Shown here in pieces: positions 44,277 through 53,476 of a DNA stretch of 64,000 nt. Source of the stretch: Gemmatimonadaceae bacterium (GTDB taxonomy: Bacteria > Gemmatimonadota > Gemmatimonadetes > Gemmatimonadales > Gemmatimonadaceae); the NCBI GenBank assembly GCA_016742275.1, contig JACVCD010000002.1:186001-250000 (forward strand), in the 5' to 3' direction. Position 1 is the stretch's first letter. Each line of letters opens with the position of its first letter. Below the pieces are notes generated by a model that was given only the letters and a program-made list of their open reading frames with translations, made no database searches and had not been told where the DNA came from. Both the position numbers and the translations under genes were made by a program.

Positions 44277-45737
44277 GTGCGTCTAGTTCGCGTCCTTCGA
44301 TTGACCCGCCGAGTCTGCGGCCTGCTGGTTGTCGCCTCTTCGGCTCTCCCCGCGCAGGCGCCGCAACAGCAGTGGTCCGTCCCGCAGATGCAGGAAGACC
44401 TCGACGTTCTCCGTCGCGCGATGGAGGAAGCCCACGGCGGTCTGCATCGTTGGTTGACGCCTGCGGATTTGGACAAGCGCTGGAACGCGCATCGTGCGGG
44501 CCTCACCACTCCGCTGACCACTACGGCCTTTGCGGCTCGTGTCTCGGAGTATGTCGCGGAGGTGCGTGATGGTCATCTGCGATTGGAGTACGACTCGCTG
44601 ACCAATGCCGCGCTGGTGTCGGCTCGTGTGCTGCCACTCCGTGTGGCGCTCGAGGATGAACGTCTCATTGTGCGATTCAATGATTCGCCAACTGACACGA
44701 CCATTCGTCCGGGCATGGAGATCGTCCGCATCAATGGGCGATCCAGCCAAGCGCTCGTGAAACAGTTGTTGCCAACAATATCGGGCGATGGATTCATCGT
44801 GACCGGTCGTCGTGCGCGTCTCGCGCAGAACTTTGCGCCGTTGCATTGGTTGTTCGTGGAGCCGACCGATCGCTATCGCGTGGTTGTGCGCCGCGATGGT
44901 GGCGCTGAGCAGGAGACTATGCTCGAAGGCATCGAGGAGTCACGTCGACGGTCGATCGTGAATCCCGCCAACGCAACATTGCAGACTGCGCTCTCGCGTC
45001 TTGAAGCACCACCAGGTCTCGTATCGCTCGACTTTCCAGGTGGGTCGGGTACGGCGAGGCTTCGTATACGGGCATTCGATGGTCAGGCGTTTCCCGCCAC
45101 ACTCGATAGCGCGTTCCGTGTGATTCGTGAGCGTGGTGTGACACATCTCGTGCTCGATATGCGTGGCAATGGGGGTGGCATAGACCAGTACGGTGCGCTG
45201 CTGGTGTCGTATCTGGTCTCCAAGCCATTCAACTACTTCGACTACATCCACCTCACGTCTATTGCGCCATCATTTGCGACGTGGCTGCCGCGCACATTTG
45301 AATCCACACGCAATGCCACCGTGCCACACGCGGGCGGCGGATTTCGTGTAACCAAGGCGAGCCACTCGGGTGTCGGTGAACAACAGCCTGCAGCACAGCC
45401 CTACACCGGTACACTGCATGTCCTGATTGATGGCGGCAGTTTCTCCACCACCGCTGATGTGGCCGCGCAACTACGCTCACAAGGACGAGCCGTGTTCATT
45501 GGCGAAGAAACGGCGGGCACATACGAAGGCAATACGTCCAACCTCAATGCCATGATTGTGCTGCCCAACTCGCGTCTGCGTCTCAAGATCATGATGTACG
45601 GGTACTGGAATGCGGTAAAGCCACAGCCCGGTGGCCGCGGGACCATTCCCGAGCACACGGTGCCAACACGAGTCGCCGACCAGCTGCAGGGTCGGGATCG
45701 TGCCATTGAACTCGCGCAGCAGATACGAGACAAGTAA
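44277..45737 (+). CDS. S41 family peptidase (exported)
   Basis: A 486-residue C-terminal-processing-type serine peptidase. A signal peptide ends in SALPAQA. A helical N-terminal part (about 35-120) leads to a PDZ-like piece (IRPGMEIVRINGRSSQALV), followed by the peptidase core: THLVLDMRGNGGG, then LIDGGSFSTTADVAAQL with the nucleophile serine, and FIGEETAGTYEGN. Such enzymes degrade peptides in the periplasm. The start is GTG at 44277. The gene stands alone. Confidence 0.92.
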   Translation: MRLVRVLRLTRRVCGLLVVASSALPAQAPQQQWSVPQMQEDLDVLRRAMEEAHGGLHRWLTPADLDKRWNAHRAGLTTPLTTTAFAARVSEYVAEVRDGHLRLEYDSLTNAALVSARVLPLRVALEDERLIVRFNDSPTDTTIRPGMEIVRINGRSSQALVKQLLPTISGDGFIVTGRRARLAQNFAPLHWLFVEPTDRYRVVVRRDGGAEQETMLEGIEESRRRSIVNPANATLQTALSRLEAPPGLVSLDFPGGSGTARLRIRAFDGQAFPATLDSAFRVIRERGVTHLVLDMRGNGGGIDQYGALLVSYLVSKPFNYFDYIHLTSIAPSFATWLPRTFESTRNATVPHAGGGFRVTKASHSGVGEQQPAAQPYTGTLHVLIDGGSFSTTADVAAQLRSQGRAVFIGEETAGTYEGNTSNLNAMIVLPNSRLRLKIMMYGYWNAVKPQPGGRGTIPEHTVPTRVADQLQGRDRAIELAQQIRDK

Positions 45738-45795
45738 GTCGCCAGCAGAGCGGTGGAGGCATAAGTTGCATGTCTCCCCTATCCCCTGGCACGCG

Positions 45796-46371
45796 ATGGC
45801 AGCAAACAGCCCGCAGGACATGATGGCCGCCGTGATCAGCTCCATGAGAGAGCGCACGGGAAAGTCACTCGAACAGTGGATCACACTGGTCAAGAAGAGC
45901 GGCGTGGATCCGCTCGATCAGAACGCGGTGCGCAAGTGGCTCAAGAGCGAACACGGTGTGTTGCAGAATTCGCAGTGGGCCATTGCCGATGCGGCGGCGC
46001 GTGCGGCTGGATGGAAGGAGCCATCGGTCGAGGAATACGTCGATCAGCAATACGCCGGGCCTAAGGCGGGGCTGCGTCCGATCTTTGACAAACTGCGCGC
46101 CATTGTCGAATCACTGGGAGATGACATCAGCGTCGAAGGTCGTTCGACTTATACACCGTTCGTGCGACGCCGTCAGTTTGTCGCGATTGCCGCAGCAACC
46201 AAGACGCGGGTGGATGTCGGTTTGCGCTATACCAAGGTGCCCAAGTCCAAGTTGCTGGTAGAGTCGACGGCGCCAGGACAGGCCACACATAAGTTGTCGC
46301 TGGCGTCGGTGGGTGATGTGAATGCTGATGTCGAAAAGCTGCTGCGTGCTGCCTACGAACAAAACGGCTGA
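45796..46371 (+). CDS. DUF4287 and DUF5655 domain protein
   Basis: A 191-residue protein of two small domains. Residues 5-65 form a DUF4287-like helical module (ISSMRERTGKSLEQWITLV; WLKSEHGVLQNSQWAIA), and residues 80-190 a DUF5655 domain (LRPIFDKLRAIVESLGDDIS; SRTYTPFVRRRQFVAIA-like strand; DVGLRYTKVP). Pairs of these domains are widespread and uncharacterised. ATG at 45796 places the DUF4287 module normally. A terminator overlaps its stop codon. Confidence 0.9.
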   Translation: MAANSPQDMMAAVISSMRERTGKSLEQWITLVKKSGVDPLDQNAVRKWLKSEHGVLQNSQWAIADAAARAAGWKEPSVEEYVDQQYAGPKAGLRPIFDKLRAIVESLGDDISVEGRSTYTPFVRRRQFVAIAAATKTRVDVGLRYTKVPKSKLLVESTAPGQATHKLSLASVGDVNADVEKLLRAAYEQNG

Positions 46372-46400
46372 CAAAATCGCGAAGATCTCGTCAGCCGTTT
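46362..46400. terminator. Bidirectional terminator
   Basis: A perfect 11-bp stem (aaacggctgac / gtcagccgttt) with a 17-nt loop overlaps the stop of the DUF5655 gene. The A-rich left and T-rich right flanks allow termination in both directions for the two convergent genes. Confidence 0.7.
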
Positions 46401-46423
46401 GATTTACACGGACACGATGTAAC

Positions 46424-49400
46424 TCAGCGTCTCCGCGATGGGCGCGTTTGCGGTGGCGGTGTCACCCGCTTGACACCCTGGACGTCCACGGCCTTCAGCA
46501 CTTCGGTCACCGCGCGCTCGAGCTGCGGATCGCGACCGGCTGCCACGCTCTTCTCGTCCATCAGCACTTCGATATCCGGCGGCACGCCTTCGTTTTCGGC
46601 GATCCACTGATTGTTGATCGGATCGAACACGCGACTCACCGGTGCCGTGACACTGAGTCCATTCACCATGGGGTAGTGCGACGCGGCACTCACAAGACCG
46701 CCCCAGGTGCGTGTGCCTACGATCACGCCCGCTTTCTGCTGACGGAACGCCCACGGGAAATAGTCGCCACCACTGCCGGCCCGCTCGTTCACCAGCAGCG
46801 CCTTGGGACCCAGCACGCCCTGCGGCAACAGCCACGGCGTGCCACCGGGTACACCATTGGTGATGGCGCCACGCAGTGTGCGCGTGAGATGATCCACCAT
46901 GTAGTCGTCGAGTGATCCACCGCCGTTGTAACGCTCATCGATCACGGCGCCCTGCTTGTCCTGCTGCGCAAAGACGTAGCGATCAAAACTCGTGGTGCCC
47001 GGCGCGCTGGTGTTGGGAATCCATGCATACGCCAGACGACCTTTACTGAGTGAATCCACCGCACGACGATTGTCTTCCACCCACGCGCGCTGACGCAGCG
47101 CCGTTTCGTTGTTGCCCGGCGTCACGGTGATGCTCCACGCGCTGTCGGTCGCCGGGCGTGAGTTCACGAGCAGCGTGGTCTGACGATCAGCCGTGCCGTC
47201 GAGTAGACGATAGGGATCGTCGTTGGCGGTGATTGGCTGACCATTCACGGCAAGCAAATAGTCGCCGGCCTTCACGCGGAGGCCCGGGCGATCGAGCGGC
47301 GCACCAAGTCCAGGGTTCCAGCTTTCACTCGTCAGGATGCGCTTGATACGCCAGCGTCCGTTTTCGAGTACGAGATCCGCGCCCAGTGTGCCAACGCGTG
47401 AAGTGTCGACTGGTGGCAAGTCACCAGCGCTCACGTAGCTGTGACCGACGGACAATTCGCCATTCACCAGGTCCACGACATACGCGAGATCCGACTGATG
47501 ACGAATCCACGGCACCAGCGGACGATAACGCTCACGTACGGCGTTCCAGTCGTTGCCGTGCATGTTGGGGTCGTAGAACAGATCGCGCTCGAAGTGCCAC
47601 ACTTCATCAAACACCTGACGCCACTCCGCCTGGCGATCGAGCTGCATGCGGAGCGCTACCGTCACGGCACCTTTGCCGGCTGCGGGCGGAGCCTCTGTGC
47701 CGGTCACGGTCCATTGCTGCCCGGACTGCATCAACACCTTCTTGCCGTCCTGCGACACTGAGAAACGCGTGACACCGCGCGTGAAGACATCGGTCTTGGC
47801 GTCGGCCATCGTGAACTTGTGTACCGTCACGCCGGGCTGATTCTCCACCCGCTCGGTCACGAATACCATGCCACGTGTTGCCGCCTGCACATCGGCGTAG
47901 CGACGCACGGGGAGTGATGTGGCAATGATACGACGCTGAATACCGTCGACATCGATGCGCACCTGCACAGCGCCAGTGTCCGGCTTGGGCGGCGGCGGTG
48001 CGGCTTCTTCGTCGCTCTTGTGCGGGAACGGCGAGCTATCGGTGTTCCGCAGCACCACCACGTACAAGCCGTACTGCGGGTCTGCCATGCCGGCGCTGGT
48101 ATTGGCCCAGCCACTGCCAAGACCAAGGTTGGTGCTGGCGAGGAACCAGAGATGACGTCCGTCCTTGTCGAACGCCGGGCGAATGGCATGTGCCATCGCG
48201 TCCGTAAGTCGAATGACTGCGCCCGATTCGACCGACCACGCCGTGATGCGACGGAAATTGTTGGGATACGACTTGCTGTAGGCCAGCCACCTGGAGTCGG
48301 GTGACCAGGTGAGTCCCATGCCACCGCGATCATTGTATGCGCCGCCCACATCGGCAGTGGTGATACGACCGGTGGCAATCTCCACGACCCGCACACGCGA
48401 TACGTGATCAACAAATGCGAGACGCTTGCCATCGGGTGACCACGCGGGTTCCCACGCCATCTTGGATTCGCCGAGTTCGATGGCGCGTGGTGCGGCGACA
48501 GCATCCTGATTGGCGATCAAGAGCTTGTAGCCCGACCCGTCGTCGCTGAACCACGCGACCTGCTTGCCATCGGGAGCCCAGGTGGGTGCGCGATCGGCGG
48601 CGCCACTCGAGCGCGTGAGATTGCGTGTGTCACCCTGCTCAACCGGCACGGTGAAAATCTCGCCGCGCGCTTCGAGCAGAATGCGCTTGCCGGTTGGGGA
48701 CAGCGATGCGGCCGAAATCGAACGTGTCACGTCTTCCCAACGCGTGGCGGCCCACGGGAAGTCACCCTGTACCGTGATATTCACCCGTCGATGCTGACCG
48801 CTGGTCGGATCGAGCGCATGAATGTAACCGTCCTGCTCGAATACCAGTTGCCCGCCACCGGCGCCGAGTGATTTGACATCGACATCGCGGAATTTCGTGA
48901 TCTGAGCGAGTGCCTTGGTCGACACATCGTACGACCAGACGTTGCTCACCCAATCGCGGTCGGAAATGAAGAAGACCTTGTTGCCCACGAACTGCGGCTG
49001 CAGGTCGGTGCTGCGATCGGTGTTGGGGATGAGCACTTCATCCTTGCTCGCCACATCGAGAATGCGCAGCGGGATGTTCTGTCCACCGCGATAGGAACGC
49101 CATTCGGGATCCCAGCGTGTCATGCGATCGACGGCCACATGCTTGCCGTCGGGTGACCAGCTGCCGTCAAAGCCCCAGCCCGCCGTGATCTGCGTGGATG
49201 GACCACCGGTGCGCGCCACCGACCAGAGTCTATGGTAAGGCGAAGGTGCCGTGCCGTAGTTCGTGGCGTACAACACGCGCTGGCCATCGGGGCTCCAGCC
49301 GCGTGCGAGCGCCGGTGCTGGATACCAGGTCAGTCGCGTCGGCTCGCCGCCCTGCGCGCTCACCACATACACGGCCGGCGTGCCGCTGCGATTGGAGGTG

Positions 49401-49651
49401 AAGGCAATCCACTGGCCGTCTGGCGAAAGTCGTGGATCGCTTTCCACGGCGGCGGTGCTGGTGATGCGACGTGCCACACCACCGGCGCGATCGACAATCC
49501 ATACGTCAGCGCCATAGGTGAATGCGATATGTGTGGCGGACGCCGATGGCTGACGCAACAAACGGGTGGACTCGCCCGTGGATTGGGCGAGCAAGGCGGT
49601 CAAGGGAGCGGCGGCGAACAGCAGGGCCAGCGCGGGTGTGAGCGGATGCAT
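46424..49651 (-). CDS. Tricorn-like S41 protease with WD40/TolB propeller
   Basis: A 1075-residue exported protease. A signal peptide is followed by TolB-like propeller repeats (RLSPDGQWIAFTSNR, GWSPDGQRVLYA, SWSPDGKHVAVDR, TWSPDSRWLAYSK) covering about residues 30-640, then a tricorn-type C1 helical domain, a PDZ domain (LRVKAGDYLLAVNGQPI) and the S41 core with VIDERYNGGGSLDDYMVDH and the nucleophile in NERAGSGGDYFPWAF. Tricorn-type enzymes degrade oligopeptides released by other proteases. I use the ATG at 49651 because it starts a normal signal peptide (MHPLTPALALLFAAAPL). Confidence 0.95.
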   Translation of the reverse strand: MHPLTPALALLFAAAPLTALLAQSTGESTRLLRQPSASATHIAFTYGADVWIVDRAGGVARRITSTAAVESDPRLSPDGQWIAFTSNRSGTPAVYVVSAQGGEPTRLTWYPAPALARGWSPDGQRVLYATNYGTAPSPYHRLWSVARTGGPSTQITAGWGFDGSWSPDGKHVAVDRMTRWDPEWRSYRGGQNIPLRILDVASKDEVLIPNTDRSTDLQPQFVGNKVFFISDRDWVSNVWSYDVSTKALAQITKFRDVDVKSLGAGGGQLVFEQDGYIHALDPTSGQHRRVNITVQGDFPWAATRWEDVTRSISAASLSPTGKRILLEARGEIFTVPVEQGDTRNLTRSSGAADRAPTWAPDGKQVAWFSDDGSGYKLLIANQDAVAAPRAIELGESKMAWEPAWSPDGKRLAFVDHVSRVRVVEIATGRITTADVGGAYNDRGGMGLTWSPDSRWLAYSKSYPNNFRRITAWSVESGAVIRLTDAMAHAIRPAFDKDGRHLWFLASTNLGLGSGWANTSAGMADPQYGLYVVVLRNTDSSPFPHKSDEEAAPPPPKPDTGAVQVRIDVDGIQRRIIATSLPVRRYADVQAATRGMVFVTERVENQPGVTVHKFTMADAKTDVFTRGVTRFSVSQDGKKVLMQSGQQWTVTGTEAPPAAGKGAVTVALRMQLDRQAEWRQVFDEVWHFERDLFYDPNMHGNDWNAVRERYRPLVPWIRHQSDLAYVVDLVNGELSVGHSYVSAGDLPPVDTSRVGTLGADLVLENGRWRIKRILTSESWNPGLGAPLDRPGLRVKAGDYLLAVNGQPITANDDPYRLLDGTADRQTTLLVNSRPATDSAWSITVTPGNNETALRQRAWVEDNRRAVDSLSKGRLAYAWIPNTSAPGTTSFDRYVFAQQDKQGAVIDERYNGGGSLDDYMVDHLTRTLRGAITNGVPGGTPWLLPQGVLGPKALLVNERAGSGGDYFPWAFRQQKAGVIVGTRTWGGLVSAASHYPMVNGLSVTAPVSRVFDPINNQWIAENEGVPPDIEVLMDEKSVAAGRDPQLERAVTEVLKAVDVQGVKRVTPPPQTRPSRRR

Positions 49652-49931
49652 GGCGCAGCGGTGGGGAGGAGGGAAAGGAATACGTTTCAACCTTTGCCCG
49701 CCCCGCCGTACCGGCAAGGGTCACCGTCCTCACCGGCAGGCTTCTCGTCCCACAGGCGCAATATTTCTGCATCCCGTTCATATCCCATCCATTCGGCGAT
49801 TCGGGCTGTCGAAATCACCGTGGCTCGTTCGACGCATGAATGAGGCCCATGGCGTACCGGCTGGGGAAGGTCTGAAATTCGGTCGGTGCCATTGGCTGTG
49901 CCTCGTCTCATTCATTGCATAGGAGCGCAAC

Positions 49932-50309
49932 ATGCGGTTCATGATGTTCATCAAGCACCCGAAGGACTACGGCGATCTTCAGGTGCCAGAGGCGCTGTAC
50001 GGCGCCATGGGTGCCTTCATCGAGGAGCACGCAAAGAAGGGGCAGTTTATCGATGGAGCGGGCTTGCTGCCGCTGGCCAAGGGGACGCGCGTGCGATTGT
50101 CCAAGGGCAAGATCACCGTGGTGGATGGCCCTTTTGCCGAGGCGAAAGAAGTGGTCGGTGGGTACGGCATCATCGAAGCGGCATCGCATGCCGAAGCGGT
50201 GGAGCTGGCAACCAAGTTCATGCAGGTGCACCTCGACCATTGGCCGGAATTCGAAGGAGAATCCGAGGTTCGTCCGTTCGAGCTGATGGAAGGGCCGCCG
50301 CCGGGTTGA
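49932..50309 (+). CDS. YciI/YCII-related protein (DGPF domain)
   Basis: A 125-residue ferredoxin-like-fold protein. MRFMMFIKHPKDY at the start and VVDGPFAEAKEVVGGYGI in the middle are typical of the YCII-related DGPF proteins, often encoded near ECF sigma factors, though none is here. No reaction is established for this branch. AGGAG precedes the ATG by 8 bases. Confidence 0.94.
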   Translation: MRFMMFIKHPKDYGDLQVPEALYGAMGAFIEEHAKKGQFIDGAGLLPLAKGTRVRLSKGKITVVDGPFAEAKEVVGGYGIIEAASHAEAVELATKFMQVHLDHWPEFEGESEVRPFELMEGPPPG

Positions 50310-50410
50310 GTGTTCTCTGCGAGACGCAGGAAACCCGCACCTAATCCACGCCGTAGTGCCCGGATTGCATTGCTCCCCCGGGGTCACGTCTTCATTTCCA
50401 GGGCCGCGTG

Positions 50411-51214
50411 ATGGATCGTCAGCAACTGTGGAAGCGCATTCGTCAGGTCTGGATCACCGCTGGCCTGGTGTTCACCGTTGTGTTCACGGTGTGGTCGCTT
50501 ATCGCGTATCGGGCGTCTGATGATGCAAAGGCCGCGATCGTTTCCGACCCCGATGTACTCGTGCAGTACGATGGCGGTGTGTGGTCGTTCTCGCGCGACT
50601 CTGTCTCCAATGCGGATGATCTGCCAGCGCTGGTGTTTTTCCCGGGAGCGCTGGTGGATCCCGTCGCGTATGCACCGCTGGCGCGCGCGGTGGCTGCCGC
50701 CGGCTATCCGGCATTCATCATCGAGATTCCGCGCCGCGCGGCGTTTGGCGGTGCGACGTCTCCCGAACTGCGCACACGGCTTACGCGTGTGCTGACGCAG
50801 CCCACCACGCCGCGGCGGTGGGTTGCGGCGGGGCATTCTCGTGGCGCGGTCGTGGCGTCGGATGTGGCCGCGTCGTCGCCGGCCGGACTCAGTGGTGTGG
50901 TGCTGATTGGCTCATCGCATCCACGTGATGTGGATTTGAGCGGATTGCATGTGCCGGTGGCCAAGATCGTCGGGACACGCGACGGGCTGGCAAGTCGCGA
51001 AGAAGTGGAAGCCAATCGCGGCAAGGTTCCGGTGTCGACCCGCTGGGAGTGGATTGAAGGTGGCAATCACTCGCAGTTTGGCTGGTATGGTTTTCAGCCA
51101 GGGGATCGTCCGGCGACTATCGATGCAGAAACGCAGCGTGCGACGATGATTCGTGTGATGCTCGAAGTGTTGGCGGGTATAGCCCACGCCAATGCGTCGG
51201 TGCCGTCTGCGTGA
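50411..51214 (+). CDS. Membrane-anchored alpha/beta hydrolase
   Basis: A 267-residue protein with one N-terminal helix (about 13-34: ITAGLVFTVVFTVWSLIAY) that anchors the hydrolase outside. The catalytic serine is in AAGHSRGAVVA, aspartate in GTRDGLASREE and histidine in EGGNHSQFGWYG. The oxyanion region is LVFFPGALVDP. The Arg after the nucleophile and the context of the final His motif resemble the alpha/beta hydrolases of Pfam group DUF3530-like or abhydrolase_5. Substrate unknown. A GTG one codon earlier is possible. Confidence 0.85.
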   Translation: MDRQQLWKRIRQVWITAGLVFTVVFTVWSLIAYRASDDAKAAIVSDPDVLVQYDGGVWSFSRDSVSNADDLPALVFFPGALVDPVAYAPLARAVAAAGYPAFIIEIPRRAAFGGATSPELRTRLTRVLTQPTTPRRWVAAGHSRGAVVASDVAASSPAGLSGVVLIGSSHPRDVDLSGLHVPVAKIVGTRDGLASREEVEANRGKVPVSTRWEWIEGGNHSQFGWYGFQPGDRPATIDAETQRATMIRVMLEVLAGIAHANASVPSA

Positions 51215-51289
51215 GCGTCGCAAACGAAAAGGCAACTGATTCACGCGGAGTACGCGGACAAGAACGGAAACTACAGGATTGAGCGACGG

Positions 51290-52921
51290 TCACTCCTGTT
51301 GTTTCGGCGCCATTCCGTGGAATCCGTGATAATCAGTCGGTACGACGCCCACGAAATGCCGCACTTGCGGGGCGTTGTCACCGCGATGAAAACGACGAAC
51401 GCGTTCCTGAATGTCACGGTCGCTTCCCGTGACCCGATCATGCTGCCGCAGATGTTCATCCCATGATGGGACACTGAACCATTCCACGAAGACCGTGGAT
51501 TGTTCGAGGTCGCGCTGCAATGTCCAACGATGGGCGCCACCACGCAGGCGCGCATGGCGTAGATCGTCCATGGCGACAACAAACGCCGCGACGTCGGATT
51601 CATCGACGATGTAGGTGGTCATGACCGTCACTTCGCGCGTCGTGCGCTCTGATGCCGGCACGAGATCAGCCGCATGTGTTGGCCAATGCTGCGACGGTGT
51701 GCGGTCGTGACGCGTGGTGCTATCCAGCGCGTACCAGGGAGCGAGCACAAGTCCGGCCAAGAGACCGCCGGCCGCCACGATGAATGCCAATGGGACGTTG
51801 GTGCGATCGGCGAGTATGCCCCACAAGAGAGAGCCGGCCGCTTGCCCGCCAAAAAAGATCATGAGATACGTGGCCAGCGCGCGTCCACGCACCCATGAAG
51901 GAACGCTCAGTTGGGCTGCGGTCTGGAATGTCGACAGCAGCGCCAGCCACGCCATGCCAGCCACCACCAGCACTGCGCACAGGAGGAAGTAGTTGCGCGA
52001 CGTCGCGATGACGAGCAGCACGCCGGCATACACCACGGTGGCCAGACGCACGAGGCGTTCCGCACCAATTGCAGCGCGCCATCGGGACAGCAGTGCCGTG
52101 GCGATCAGCGCGCCGACACCGATGGCGCCGAGCATCATGCCGTATCCCAGCGCACTGACGCCGAGCAGTCGTCGCCCGACGATGGGAAGCAGCGCCCATA
52201 GGGCACTGCCACAACTCATGAACACCAGCGTGCGTACCAACACCGCGACCAATCCGGCGTCGTGTCTGACGTAGCGTACGCCAGTGCGGAGTGCCATGCC
52301 GATCGGTTCTGGTGGCACATCGCTTTGCGCCGATGTGCGCGACCAGGAAGCCAGCGCACCGCTCACTCCGAGAAATGTGAGTGCGTTGGCGATGAATGCG
52401 GCGGCAGGCCCAAGCGCCGCGACAATGACACCACCAATGGCGGGACCAACAGCGCGCGCCACATTGATACCGGCGCTATTGAGTGCTACCGCCCCCGCTA
52501 CTTCGCGTGGTTCGACGAGTTCGGGCACGATGGCCTGCCACGCGGGTCCCGTGAGTGCGTTACCAATCCCCAGCGCGAACAGCAGGAGAAGGACAACGGG
52601 TGCGGTGGCAGCACCCGTCAGTACCGCCGTGGCCAACAGGGCGGCGGCGACGGCCATCCAGAGCTGCGCGAAGAGCAACACATGGCGTCGATCGAACACA
52701 TCGGCCAGTACGCCAGCCGGCAGTGCCAGCAACAACACAGGTAATGTGGAGGCGGTCTGCACCAACGACACCATGAGCGGCGATGGTGTGAGGTCGGTCA
52801 TGAGCCAGGCCGCACCAACATCATGAATCCATGTGCCGACACCGGACAGCACACTGGCTGACCACAGCAAACGAAAGGTTGGTCGTTTGAGTGGCGCCCA
52901 TGGTGACACAGCTGATGACAT
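51290..52921 (-). CDS. MFS transporter (MFS_3 / EntS-like) with C-terminal monooxygenase-like domain
   Basis: A 543-residue transporter. The first about 400 residues have twelve helices with FRLLWSASVLSGVGTW, GVLADVFDRRHVLLFAQ and LGIGNALTGPAWQAIVP, the pattern of the MFS_3 group that includes the enterobactin exporter EntS. The C-terminal about 105 residues (MTTYIVDESDVAAFVVAM; WSFVEWFSVPSWDEHLRQH-like) form the ferredoxin-like domain that MFS_3 members often carry. I use ATG 52921 because MSSAVSPWAPLKRPTFR is the usual N-terminus. It follows dps by 31 bases and is probably cotranscribed with it. Confidence 0.9.
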   Translation of the reverse strand: MSSAVSPWAPLKRPTFRLLWSASVLSGVGTWIHDVGAAWLMTDLTPSPLMVSLVQTASTLPVLLLALPAGVLADVFDRRHVLLFAQLWMAVAAALLATAVLTGAATAPVVLLLLFALGIGNALTGPAWQAIVPELVEPREVAGAVALNSAGINVARAVGPAIGGVIVAALGPAAAFIANALTFLGVSGALASWSRTSAQSDVPPEPIGMALRTGVRYVRHDAGLVAVLVRTLVFMSCGSALWALLPIVGRRLLGVSALGYGMMLGAIGVGALIATALLSRWRAAIGAERLVRLATVVYAGVLLVIATSRNYFLLCAVLVVAGMAWLALLSTFQTAAQLSVPSWVRGRALATYLMIFFGGQAAGSLLWGILADRTNVPLAFIVAAGGLLAGLVLAPWYALDSTTRHDRTPSQHWPTHAADLVPASERTTREVTVMTTYIVDESDVAAFVVAMDDLRHARLRGGAHRWTLQRDLEQSTVFVEWFSVPSWDEHLRQHDRVTGSDRDIQERVRRFHRGDNAPQVRHFVGVVPTDYHGFHGMAPKQQE

Positions 52922-52952
52922 CGGTGGCTTGCCAACCTCCGCAGTCACGGCA

Positions 52953-53432
52953 TCATCCCGGTGCGAGGTGTGACTCCACCAGCCATAGTTGCTTGTCCAG
53001 ATCGCGCGAGACTCCCGTGAAGAGATCGGCCGTATCGGCGTCGCCTGCGGTATTCGCGATCTCAATGGCTTCGCGTACCTGCGTGCCGCACGATACCAGT
53101 GCCTGGGTCAGCGCTTCGATATGCGCGCGCGAGCCGGCAGCCTCGTCCGGATAACGCGTGAGCGTCGTCGCCGAAGACACCATGTGCAACGCCCCTCGCG
53201 CCACACCGCCCAATTGCACGGCGCGCTCCGCCATCAGATCCACATGTTCTTCTACGGCGTCGTATACCGCATCGAACAGTGTATGCAGTGTGTAGAACGC
53301 GGGGCCTTTCACATTCCAGTGGGCCTGCTTCGTTTGCAGCATGAGATCGATACTATCGGCCAGTCGCGCGTTGAGCAGCGCAATCATGCGTTCGCGCGTG
53401 GCCTCAGGCAGGGTATTGCGAGTTGTCAGCAT
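52953..53432 (-). CDS. dps: DNA starvation/stationary phase protection protein Dps
   Basis: A 159-residue ferritin-family protein that forms 12-mers, oxidises and stores iron and shields DNA from oxidants. The inter-subunit ferroxidase ligands are visible in KQAHWNVKGPAFY and HTLFDAVYDAVEEHVDLMAER; the C-terminal helix contains ADLFTGVSRDLDKQLWLVE. AGGA lies 8 bases before the ATG. In many bacteria dps is under OxyR control; only a weak half-site (CTAT) is seen upstream here. Confidence 0.96.
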   Translation of the reverse strand: MLTTRNTLPEATRERMIALLNARLADSIDLMLQTKQAHWNVKGPAFYTLHTLFDAVYDAVEEHVDLMAERAVQLGGVARGALHMVSSATTLTRYPDEAAGSRAHIEALTQALVSCGTQVREAIEIANTAGDADTADLFTGVSRDLDKQLWLVESHLAPG

Positions 53433-53476
53433 GACAGATTCCTGATCGGTTGACTATGTGAAATGATGTGAAAAGA

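Noticed and set aside
51225-51270. Another copy of the intergenic repeat (ttcacgcggagtacgcggac)
   Set aside because: Only a short module-like piece without paired arms; too little to call an element.
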